Below, piece after piece: positions 27,442 to 36,843 of a DNA stretch of 36,843 bases (the stretch's first letter is position 1; the number at the start of each line of letters is the position of its first letter). The translations under genes and the position numbers were made by a program. The stretch lies in the NCBI GenBank assembly GCA_026419775.2, contig JAOPGA020001222.1, forward strand, positions 1-36,843, written 5' to 3'. The notes under the pieces are model-generated. The model saw nothing but the letters and a program-made list of their open reading frames with translations. It had not been told where the DNA came from and made no database searches. Source of the DNA: Acrasis kona (Eukaryota; Heterolobosea; Eutetramitea; Acrasida; Acrasidae).

Positions 27442-29777
27442 TTACTTGCGATACAAAATCTCAGAGTACTTGGCAACAGGCCACAGCTTATTGTCCACAA
27501 TTTCTTCTAGTTGATCACAAACACTCCTCACGTTGACCATTGCTTTGTTCAAAATCACGTCCCTCATGAAAATGGAGTGCTCGTGTAATTGTTCGTCGTC
27601 GAACTTTTCTTCAGCATCCTGAACGCTACTCTTTAGTTGGTTGCTGTGCTCCAACAACTTTGTAATCAAATCATTCATGTTCTTCAGGTATTCGGCTTGA
27701 ACAGGAATGTCCACATCAAGAGCATCCTTCAACGTCTTCTTGTATTCAAGAGCGGCAGGTAGCACGCTGGTGACCACAATGTTGTGCAAACATCTGGCCT
27801 CGATGTTGATGGTCTTGACGTATTCTTCATAATAAATGGTCTGATGGGCAGTTAGTTCGGTCCTGCTCAAAACCTTCATCCTCTCGAACAATTGAATGTT
27901 CTTTTCTGCCAACAGTTCCTTGATGGCATCTGGTGCGCTCCTCAGATTAGGAAGGCCTCTTCTGGCAGCCTCTTCCACCCATTCCTGGGTGTATCCATTT
28001 CCATTGAACACGGCTCTCTTGTGTTCTTTCAACGTCTTGACCACCACAGAGTGTAAAATGCTGGACAATTCTTCTCCTTTATTCAAGCTAGCTTCAATCT
28101 CGTCACAAATGGTTTCGATTGACTCTGCGACAATGGTATTGATGACCATGCTCGATCTCGCGGGCGACGCGCTGCTGCCGGCCGCTCTAAATTCAAACTT
28201 GTTACCGGTGAATGCAAACGAAGAAGTGCGATTGCGATCCGATTGATCTTTTGGAATGGCTGGAAGCGCTGTCACGCCCAATTGAAGGTGAGAGGGACCC
28301 CTTGGTACGGCATTAGGATCCACTCCCTTCTCCTCGGCATCCTGAGTTGTCAACTCATCAATTACTTTGGCCAACAAATCTCCGACGTAGACCGATATGA
28401 TTGCAGGTGGAGCTTCGTTGGCTCCCAATCGGAAGTCATTGGCTGGACTGGCGATCGAAACTCTCAACAAATCTCCAAACAAGCTCACGGAGCGAATGGT
28501 CGCTGCCAAGAACAACAAGAATTGAACATTCTCCAATGGACTATGACCGGGGTCAATCATATTCTCTCCAGTGTTGGTTCCGATGGACCAATTGTGATGC
28601 TTTCCGGATCCGTTCACTCCCTCGAAGGGTTTTTCGTGGAACAAGACGGCAAGACCGTGCTCTTTGGCCTTATCTATAAGAACTTGCATGGTGAGAAGGT
28701 TGTGATCGGATGCGACGGAAATGTTCTCAAAGATGGGCGCAATCTCGTACTGAGATGGTGCTACTTCGTTGTGACGAGTGGTGACAGGCACGCCAAGTTT
28801 CCACAACGACCACTCACAGTCCTGAATGAATGATAGTATTCTCTTGTCCATGTGGCCAAAGTAATGGTCGTCCATCTCTTGTCCACGCGCTGGTTTAGCT
28901 CCTAATAGAGTGCGACCGGTCATTTGTAAATCTGGGCGCGCCTCGAAGAATCCTCTATCGATGCAGAAGAATTCCTGTTCTACTCCCAAAGAGGAAGCAG
29001 CAGAGGTGGTCTTGTTGTCCTTTCTGATTAAATTTAACAAGCGAACGGTTGAGCGAGAAATGGCCTCGTTACTATTTCACGTAAGAAGAAAGCTAAAAGC
29101 ATCGAACAATACCTCTTTAATAGTGGAGTTTTAAGATCGAGGGCCTCTCCAGTCCATGAACAAAATGCTGTTGGAATGACAAGCCATTTACCTTGTGGAG
29201 AAGATCTTATGAATGAGGGTGAGCTCATGTCCCATGCAGTATATCCTCTAGCCTCAAAAGTGGAACGGATTCCTCCTGATGGGAACGATGAAGCATCTGG
29301 TTCTCCCTAATATTATTTGAATAGAACGCATTTTTAGAAGAACAAACCTGGATGAGTTGTCCTCCAGAAAAATTCATGTTCAACGAACGGTTGTAGGTGG
29401 ATCCAACAAAGTTGATGAAGGAGTCATGTTTCTCCGCTGTTAAGCCATTCAAAGGTTGGAACCAGTGAGTGAAATGGGTGGCCCCTTTTGAAATTGCCCA
29501 ATCCTTCATGGCGGTTGCGATTTGGTCTGCTACCTCTCTGGACAAAGGCGCTCCTGTATCAAGACTTTTTCTGAAATGTTCGTAAGTGCTTCTGTGTAAT
29601 TTAGCTTTAATCTGTGCATCCCCGAAGACATCCTCCTCGAAAATCTCGTCTACTTTACTACATATTGAAAAATACGTGTTGTTAGAAAAGTTACGGGTTC
29701 AATTGTCCAACAGATGCAATAGGTTCTTTCTTGGTTAAGTCCTGAATCGCCTTCAACCTTTGAGCGAGCAGAGCCAT
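27442..29777 (-). CDS. Glutamine synthetase type III (GSIII, GlnN-like)
   Basis: Four exons (29777-29695, 29657-29348, 29306-29113, 29071-27442; introns 37, 41 and 41 nt) encode 738 residues, the long form typical of GSIII (GSI and GSII are 350-470). Diagnostic segments are [20 protein letters not shown], then [20 protein letters not shown] across the second intron, [28 protein letters not shown] (metal-binding Glu), [32 protein letters not shown] (His and Gly loop) and [20 protein letters not shown]. It joins ammonium to glutamate at the cost of ATP. GSIII is common in bacteria and in several protist lines. The upstream gene on the other strand consumes glutamate (GAD). Confidence 0.95.
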
Positions 29778-30140
29778 TGTTGAAAATTTCCGTTACCGGA
29801 ATTTACGCGGCTTGTAAACCATAAATTGTTTGACTCTCTTTTCAAGAGTGAGAGTGCACCCATTCTCCAGATATGATGACATGGCATTAACTATAACCAT
29901 CAATCATGCTCTCCAAAGGAAAAGAGAATTTAATCCTATACATCGATTGAAACAAGGGAACAGAGTTTATTATGATGGAATTACACACAAGAAAGTTAAT
30001 TTTTTAGACATTTAACATGTTTTTGAGGTAATAAAAGTCTTTTTGATCCAAATATTTTTATGATCTAAATTTAGTCCATAAAAATATTTTAAAAACACAA
30101 ATCAGGAGAAGAAGAAACATTGAAATACAAAAAACACAAC
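29778..30140. other. Shared promoter region of glutamine synthetase and glutamate decarboxylase
   Basis: 363 bp between two divergent start codons. A 61-codon frame at 29830-30015 lacks an ATG at its beginning and any motif; I do not call it. A direct repeat-like pair around AAAAATATTT (30050-30090) is visible but short. Shared regulation of the two glutamate enzymes is an inference from the layout. Confidence 0.5.
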
Positions 30141-31709
30141 ATGGTACATCTATCCACTATATCACACAAGAGACACCACAGAAAAAGGGATCAGCATAAG
30201 CACAACAATGTTAATAAGAATGGAACAGACAACATGGTTTATAGCTCATCAGGTGTCTATGGATCAAGGTTTGCAGTAGATGAGTTACCAAAGAACCATC
30301 TCCCTGATCAAGAGATGCCCTCTAACATTGCTTACAAGTTGATTAGTGACGAATTAGCCCTGGACAGCAAGCCCATCCTTAATCTCGCCTCCTTCGTCAC
30401 CACGTACATGGAGCCTGAAGCAGAGCAGCTCATGACTGATTCGCTAAACAAGAACTTCATTGACTACGAAGAGTACCCTGCCACCTGCGATCTTCAAAAT
30501 AGATGCGTAGCCATGATCGGTCATTTATTCAACGTCCCAGAGAACGGAGAAGAAGAGCCAATGGGTGTTACAACGGTTGGATCATCAGAAGCAATCATGT
30601 TGGCAGTGCTCGCCATGAAGAAGAGATGGCAAAACAGAAGAAAGGAACAAGGAAAAGATTACAGCAGACCAAACATGGTTATGGGTGCTAACGTTCAAGT
30701 GTGCTGGGAGAAGGCAGCAAGGTACTTTGAAATCGAGGAGAAGTACGTTTTCTGCACCCAAACAAGGTACGTTTTGGACCCACAGGAGGCTGTCGACTTG
30801 GTTGATGAGAACACAATTGGAATCTGCGTAATTTTGGGATCGACATACACAGGCGAGTATGAAGATGCACAGAAAGTCGATCAACTCCTACGTGAGAAGA
30901 ACGAGAAGATGGGATATGAGTGCCCCATTCACATTGATGCCGCAAGTGGTGGATTCGTTGCTCCATTCGTAAATCCCGACTTGGTATGGGATTTTAGATT
31001 ACCTACAGTGGTGTCCATCAACGCTTCTGGTCACAAGTATGGACTTGTCTACCCTGGTATTGGAATTTCCATCTGGAGATCAAAGGAATGTTTACCAAAG
31101 GAGTTGATCTTCAACATTAACTATTTGGGAGCAGATCAAGCATCCTTCACGTTGAACTTCTCAAAAGGAGCAAGCAACGTGATCGCACTGTATTACCAAC
31201 TCGTTCGATTGGGATTCTCTGGTTACAAAGCAATCATGATGAACTTGACAAATGATGCCATCTATCTAGCTGAAAAGTTGGAGGCGAGCGGTTGCTGGGA
31301 GATTATGTCTGCAAGAGGTATCGAAGGATTGCCACTTGTTGCCTTCCGATTGAAAGAAAAACATTATTTTGACGAATACGATGTCGCAAAGGAATTGCGT
31401 CAAAGACAATGGGTAGTTCCCGCATACACCATGGCTCCAAACGCCAAAGACTTGAAGATGTTGAGAATTGTATTGAGAGAAGATTTCGACAAGGATCAAG
31501 ATGTGATTTGTTCTTGCCGTGATTTGAATGCAAGCATCGAACGCTTATCATCACTAGACAAGAAGCAAATGGAAGGCGTGAGAGAATTAAATAATAGCAG
31601 AGAAGAGACCAGCAGCCACGGCAGAAACCCACACCACCAAGACAAGAAGGGAGCAAAGCACGGCCACTCGCTACAAGGAAAGTTCGGAAAGAGCCACAAT
31701 GTATGCTAA
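30141..31709 (+). CDS. Glutamate decarboxylase (PLP-dependent, GadB/plant type)
   Basis: 522 residues, one exon, from ATG 30141 (the frame continues upstream without ATG). The first 35 residues are His/Lys/Arg-rich and variable. The enzyme proper starts with SRFAVDELPKNHLPDQEMP. It includes FVTTYMEPEAEQLMTDSLNK, the substrate-site DYEEYPAT, TTVGSSEAIMLA, HIDAASGGFVAPF, and SINASGHKYGLVYPG, where Lys299 is the pyridoxal-phosphate lysine, then ASFTLNFSKGASNVIALYYQ. It converts glutamate to GABA and CO2 with uptake of a proton, serving acid resistance, the GABA shunt or signalling. The C-terminal 35 residues are Lys/His/Gly-rich; plants have a calmodulin-binding tail there, but no clear site is seen. 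High-expression codon use. Divergent from GSIII. Confidence 0.95.
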   Translation: MVHLSTISHKRHHRKRDQHKHNNVNKNGTDNMVYSSSGVYGSRFAVDELPKNHLPDQEMPSNIAYKLISDELALDSKPILNLASFVTTYMEPEAEQLMTDSLNKNFIDYEEYPATCDLQNRCVAMIGHLFNVPENGEEEPMGVTTVGSSEAIMLAVLAMKKRWQNRRKEQGKDYSRPNMVMGANVQVCWEKAARYFEIEEKYVFCTQTRYVLDPQEAVDLVDENTIGICVILGSTYTGEYEDAQKVDQLLREKNEKMGYECPIHIDAASGGFVAPFVNPDLVWDFRLPTVVSINASGHKYGLVYPGIGISIWRSKECLPKELIFNINYLGADQASFTLNFSKGASNVIALYYQLVRLGFSGYKAIMMNLTNDAIYLAEKLEASGCWEIMSARGIEGLPLVAFRLKEKHYFDEYDVAKELRQRQWVVPAYTMAPNAKDLKMLRIVLREDFDKDQDVICSCRDLNASIERLSSLDKKQMEGVRELNNSREETSSHGRNPHHQDKKGAKHGHSLQGKFGKSHNVC

Positions 31710-31744
31710 TCATAAATGTTTATTATTCTACAATAACACGAGTG

Positions 31745-34700
31745 TTACTGTTGCATCCTCCTTTTGATTTTTGTGGATTGCTCCATCAACGTGCCCTGCT
31801 GCGTTTGATGCCGTAAATAATCAGCCCACAGATCAGCACAATAAGAGTTGCTCTCCAGCGCACGTTCGAACAAATCAGTCCGCCGTGTAATCTTGTTGCG
31901 ATATACTGCCAACAAACTCCTCCATGCATCGATGGCATGAGGCATGGCCCTAACGATCTGATTCAATATGGCAATACACGCCTGTTGATTACCAATGCTC
32001 ATCTCATGGTGCGCCCATTGATACACCAATTGTACATTGCTGTGACTGGTTAATTTGATGGCGTCGCGATACACGTCGCTCTTGTAGTTGTTATCTGACA
32101 CTGTGTTCATGTAGATGCTGAGCGCATCGTTACAAAGACGATAATCTCTAGCCACGGTGTGACTCAACAGCGCAGCCAACAAGGCGTGTGCATCTCCATG
32201 AGCAGATAGCATTTCCGATAATATGGGCACCTCGTCACAAGTAATGTAATGATTTGCATTCTCTCGTAATGCATCGTCGCTACATTCTTCCATGTTGCGT
32301 TGAATCAATCGCGTGTATTGCAAGTATTCTGTTCTGATTTGATACAAACCTTCGTTTTGGTCTTTGAATTGATTGATGGCTTGTTCGAACAAATCAATCA
32401 CCATCTGATGTTGATCTGGAAATGTTAAATGTTGTAAAATAATGTAACACAGCCACATGTAAATATTATTGACGTATTGGTCGTGATGTGGATGAGATGA
32501 ATCGGTTAGAATTTGTTTGTACAATTCTAATGATGAGATTGAATCTTGATCGAACGAAAATTCATCTTCGAGCACTTGAATACACGTGGTGAGCACATGG
32601 GAGACGCGATTGGAATTATCCATGTGTAAGTTGAACAATGCGTGGTGATACCACATGGATGGATCCATGCTCAATGGTTCGCTGGAACATATTTGATCGT
32701 GCAGTTCGATCGCCTCATCTACATTGGATCTGGAAATTTGATCGATTAGTAAATTATACAAGTACCCACACTTTCCGAGAGCAATGTGAGATTCAATGAA
32801 CAATCTGGTATCTAGGTCGCTGCGTATGGCGGAGAAGAACTTGATGTAATTGAACAGTAGCGATGGACAAGTCTTGCAGATGGGTTTTGGGAAATGTGAA
32901 AATGCATCTAGGACGATCGACTCAATTCGATCGATCATGATTTGATCCTTGTTGGGTAAATACGAAACTAAATCTTGTTCGGTTTTGTAATCGGCATTTA
33001 CGTTTCTCAAATTGATCATCTTTTCTGATAATGTGTCGAATTGAATTGCGATCGGTTGGGTCACGTAACCAGATAGTTCCATGCATTGTAAGTGACTGTC
33101 GCATAAGAAGTAACCATGGTTAACGATCATGGCGATCAGCATGTTGTACAAATTAGATGCATGGTGATTTTGTAATTTGCTTCGATGCATTTTCAAAAAA
33201 TCTTCCAACCACGTCATTGCTTGATTTGTGTTTTTACTGAGCGATAATAATCTACACTTCTCGAGAGCTAATATACACATGGAATGAGAGTGATGATCGC
33301 ATGTTTGTAATTTGTAAATGCATTGGATGGCATCGTTTATGATTTGTATTTTTGAATTGACATCTTGTTCGTGCGAAATGTGTAATGTGTACAACAATAT
33401 GCTATGAGGACAATATTCTGCTGATCTTTCGAACAATGTTTCTAGTTGAGTGACGTTCGCACTTTCGTTGTGCTTGCTCGAATAGAGTCGTAAATAGATC
33501 AACCACAAATCAACACTGTCGCGATGATTCGATAATGCTTTTGATAACACTGATAATGCTTCCCTGACTGCTGTTGTTGGCTCTTGCGCATTTTGGACCA
33601 TTCGAACCACGCACAATTCGATCCATTTTGAGACTTGATTTGGATTCTTGTCTAGTTGAGATGATAATGCATCCGATGCGTTCCAATCATAAAATCGATT
33701 ACCAATTTTACATTTGGATGCCAATCGTTCCAAATCAGAATCAAAGCATAAAATGTTAAAATGAAAAGATCGGTTCGTGGCGCCGAATGTGGCCTTTTTG
33801 GTTCCAATGTTATCTGGTCGTAAATAATCCCTCTCGTGTTGAAATTTACATTCCGAATCAACGCAAACGCCATTCATTTCGAACGGACACATTGTGACGA
33901 ATGGGTCAATGTGGTGATTCGTTTTCGATTTGTGTTCGTCGTCAGGTGTGGCTGCATCTTGTGACGAATGATTTTGTAACCTCAACAAATTAATGATGGA
34001 ATCTACGCTGGCTGGCCATTGTAATTCGTCATTCACCATTTGTAAAAATGAAATTGAATTATCGGGTCGATGATTCATGAACACAATATCGGCGTCGACT
34101 ATTAAATCTGGATCAATCTCATCATCCAAATCATTATTTCCTTCGGATTGTTTAGCGATCGATTGGACATTGGTGGCAATTGGTTGTGTTTTTAATTTTG
34201 GTTTGATGGGCGAAGATGTTGGTTTGGTTTGTAAGGGAGGCGAAGGCACCGATAACAATGTCGATTGGACTGTCGTTGATGAGTAATCAATCAATTAATA
34301 ATCTAACCTGTTTGAGATGTTGGTTGTGTTGGTTGTGGTGGTGGAGGTGGTTGATCAGATGGCGGTAATGTTGAAATCTTGGATGATTCTATAATTTGTT
34401 TCTTCTTATTTTCTAGAGCAGCAATCTTTTCCTTTAATATCAATGTTTGATCTGCTGTGAGTGTGGTGGGTTGAGGTGATTTTTGTGAGACGAAGGCTGT
34501 TGTGGTGGTGATGGTAGTGGGGTTGGTGGCGACTGCTGTGATTGTTGTGTTTTGATTGGTGGTGTTGTGTGATGTGGATGGAGGCGGTAGAGCTTTCACT
34601 GGTGGCGAACTGAGTAGAGCAGGAAGAGATTGAGTGCGCACTGGAGCGAATCGATTGGTGTTGAGTATCTCATTATGAGAATTAAATGCATACAAATCCA

Positions 34701-36492
34701 ATTCCAATTGTTTCGTTCGGTTATCCAAATCATTGATTCGATTCTTTTTTCGATGAATCATACTTTCGTGTAATTTAGTCTTCAAGTGATGCGATTCCAA
34801 ATCTTTCGAATTTTGTAACAGCGCCTCGTTTGCTCTTTTTAGGTCCTCCTCTATCAATCTCTTTTTGAGTTGAATTGAAATTTTCTCTCTCTCCAATTCT
34901 AATAATTTATTTTGTGATGACTTGAGTGTGGATTCCATCTCCACGATGGAATGTTGATCGGAATGTAAAACATCTCTTCTGTTCTTTAATACCTTTTCCA
35001 GATGATCCAAATCGTGTTGTGTGACTGGTTTGAATTGATCAATGTAGTTGGTCCTGATCCTCTTGATTTGTTGTTCTGTTTTATCTGATGCTTGCTCGTC
35101 CTCTTCTTCTCTCTTTCTCTTGAGTGATTTTGGTGGTTTTGACATGTTGGCGGATGAGTCATAATCAGAATCTGATAATTCGGAATCACTATTGAACGTC
35201 AACAGGAGCATTTTTTCTTTTGGTTGATTTGGAGTGGTAGATGTGGGCGTAGGTGGTAACGATGATGGATAGCCATTTTGTTGTTGTTTGTGTTGAGTGT
35301 TGAATTGATTTTGAGCATTATTGTGGTTCTTTGGTAAAAATCCATTTTGGTAGTAGTGGTGGCTTCTTTGAGAATTTCCAAATTCATCTTGTTGATCAAA
35401 GTATTGGTACGTATTATTGTAGCCATTTGCACTGTTGCCATTCTCCATCGCAAGTTGATTTTGTCGGAGTTGTTGCTTGTAGTTGAGGGATCTTTGCTTC
35501 TTTTTTGTGATCTTGGGTTGTTTTTGTGGATGGTGATATGGATCAAAGTAAGGTTGATGCGGGTTTCCTGCATGATTGTCGTCTTGTTGATAGTATTGTT
35601 GTTGATGATGATTCTGTTGGTGATTATTTTGATTCTTCTTTTCCTTCTTTCTTGCGCCGAACATGCGTGTTGGTTGTTTTCTACTTGACCCTGGTGTAAT
35701 GGGTTGCGTTGATGCTGATGAAGGAGTGAACTCCCCTTGTTCAGTATGTGCGTTGGAAAACTGGAAGCCTTGATTTTGTGGAATGTGTATGTGTTGCATC
35801 GGTACACTTTCTTGGCTGTCTTGGTTGGATAGTTCGCTAAATGTGGCATGGGGAGCAGGTTGGTTCGTTTGTAATCCATCATCATGAGCGTAAAATACGT
35901 CTTGCGCTTCAGTTCCATTTTGCATCATATCCTGTTGTTGGGTTACTTCTAGTGGATTAAATGTTGGTTGGCTTTCTTCGTAGTCAAACATTGAAATGTC
36001 AGGATGATGATTATCATGTATCTCTGGGACTGCTTCTACTTCTTGCTTTGTGGGATTCAACACAACGTGCTCTGGTACCGTAGTCGTACTTGAAAAATCT
36101 TCTTGCTTAAAGCTTGTACTACTTTGTGTTGTATTCTGTGTCTTGTCAATGTTGTTCACAGGGGCTTTGGGTTGTTTTTTTTTCTTCTTTTTCTTGGTCT
36201 TCTTCAAATTTGGTTTCGTCTTCTCTTGCATGGCATCACCAAGCAACGCGCTGCTTATAAGTTTCTTGGCTGGATTTACATCTTCTGACACATTACTTGA
36301 TTCTGAAAAAAGAATATCTTCTTGAGCGTAACTGCTATTGAGATCTTGTTTATTCGTATTTACAGGCTGTTCACGTTCTTGAGGATTGAGATCTGTTTGT
36401 ACAGTTTTAGGCGCTGATACTTGCTTCTTCTTCATATCTCTTTGTAGCATCAGGCGAAGAAGATCGACTTTCACATCTTTCGCGCCACTCAT
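31745..36492 (-). CDS. ZFC3H1-type zinc-finger protein (nuclear RNA exosome targeting)
   Basis: Two exons, 36492-34308 and 34269-31745, are joined by a 38-nt phase-1 intron and encode 1569 residues. The first exon is disordered and rich in Gln, Asn and His, with Lys blocks, a Ser/Asp acidic patch (SDSELSDSDYDSS) and a coiled coil of about 110 residues (about 500-610). The second exon carries CPFEMNGVCVDSECKFQHER, a C-x7-C-x4-C-x3-H finger (Cys856, Cys864, Cys869, His873) matching the diagnostic zf-C3H1 domain of animal ZFC3H1 and yeast Red1. Beyond it lie about 650 residues of helical half-TPR repeats. ZFC3H1 links the Mtr4 helicase to polyadenylated nuclear RNAs for decay (PAXT/MTREC). It ends 35 bp from the converging GAD gene. 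Confidence 0.85.
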
Positions 36493-36770
36493 GGTGTGTC
36501 ACTATGTAGTTGAATTTGTTCTGTTGAATGTGAAATAGATTACAACACACAACCACTTATATATGGTAAATTTTCGACTCTATGGTATAATACACTTCTA
36601 TGTGTATGATGCTGCTGGTATAGTGTCCATTGAATATCGGGATACCAATCATACCATGATTTACGTGTTGTAAGTAGTAAATAGAAGGCGGCACATCCTT
36701 CTCCCACAACTTTCTTGATCAACCGGAGATTTTTCTGATGTCTGATTACCACTGAAGTTAGGAACAAACA
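36493..36770. other. Divergent promoter region, no gene called
   Basis: 278 bp between the ATGs of the ZFC3H1-type gene and of the gene at the right edge. Both strands hold short open frames (75 codons without ATG on the minus strand; 36 codons from an ATG on the plus strand) with no recognisable content. A TATATA element is present at 36558-36563. Confidence 0.4.
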
Positions 36771-36843
36771 ATGACAAGGCGAACTAGTGCACCAATCGAC
36801 TCCACTGCTGACTCACTCAAGGAACTATTCCAGTCTCATCCTA
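36771..36843 (+). CDS. N-terminal start of an unidentified gene (runs off right edge)
   Basis: ATG 36771 opens a frame of 24 codons to the window end, starting MTRRTSAPIDSTADSLKELF. A purine-rich ACAA context precedes the ATG, as for other genes here. Too short to identify. Confidence 0.4.
   Translation, partial: MTRRTSAPIDSTADSLKELFQSHP

Noticed and set aside
28243-28833. 196-codon frame on the plus strand
   Set aside because: Antisense to the glutamine synthetase coding exon, no domain, and the sense strand is unambiguous.
35199-35918. 239-codon Asn/Thr/Ile-rich frame on the minus strand
   Set aside because: Frame-shifted shadow of the Gln/Asn-rich part of the ZFC3H1-type protein; low complexity.
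36540-36767. 75-codon frame on the minus strand near the right edge
   Set aside because: No ATG at its start and no motif; it occupies the divergent promoter region.
1-36843. CRISPR array, bacterial operon or intact integrated virus
   Set aside because: No regularly spaced repeats, no ribosome-binding sites, and no capsid, packaging or polymerase gene; spliced eukaryotic genes cover most of the window.

Overview
This is nuclear DNA from a microbial eukaryote with a compact genome. Genes lie 25-200 bp apart on both strands, and most introns are 34-50 nt with GT/AG ends, several with a CTAAC-like branch site. Bacterial features such as operons or Shine-Dalgarno sites are absent. A pentatricopeptide-repeat protein with a DYW deaminase domain outside plants, a type III glutamine synthetase and the very short introns together suggest a heterolobosean amoeba (Acrasis or Naegleria relatives). 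That placement is inference, not proof.

Left part (1-13.6 kb): an unidentified gene runs off the left edge. It is followed by a twin CX9C mitochondrial protein, mitochondrial ribosomal protein mL41, ribosomal protein uS3, a Gag1-clamp membrane protein with no visible ATG, and a PD-(D/E)XK-like protein. Next come relics of a serpin and an ABC transporter, a four-helix membrane protein, a PH-domain protein, the Golgi SNARE GOS28, an active-site-less sirtuin, a papain-family protease, an ArfGAP, a Cys/His-tailed nuclear-type protein and an EF-hand protein. An 88-bp piece of the four-helix gene is duplicated 2.1 kb away and brackets the relics.

Middle (13.6-17.2 kb): a gene-poor, AT-rich stretch. 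It holds a tRNA-Leu(UAG)-like gene with 14 extra bases in its D-loop, decayed LINE 3' ends in at least three copies, and small palindromes.

Right part (17.2-36.8 kb): a small spliced gene, the DYW-type PPR protein, a gene-poor kilobase, an ankyrin-like protein, a small Cys/His ORF, a GT32-type glycosyltransferase and COP9 signalosome subunit 8. Then come a tau-tubulin-kinase-like CK1 kinase with a C-terminal CaaX box, glutamine synthetase III divergent from glutamate decarboxylase, and a ZFC3H1-type nuclear RNA-surveillance protein. A gene start lies at the right edge.

The genes do not form one pathway. Functional themes are mitochondrial maintenance and probable RNA editing (PPR-DYW, mL41, CX9C), Golgi traffic (GOS28, ArfGAP, glycosyltransferase), and glutamate use (GSIII and GAD share one intergenic region). 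Exon structures were derived by eye from frame continuity, splice signals and protein-family similarity.
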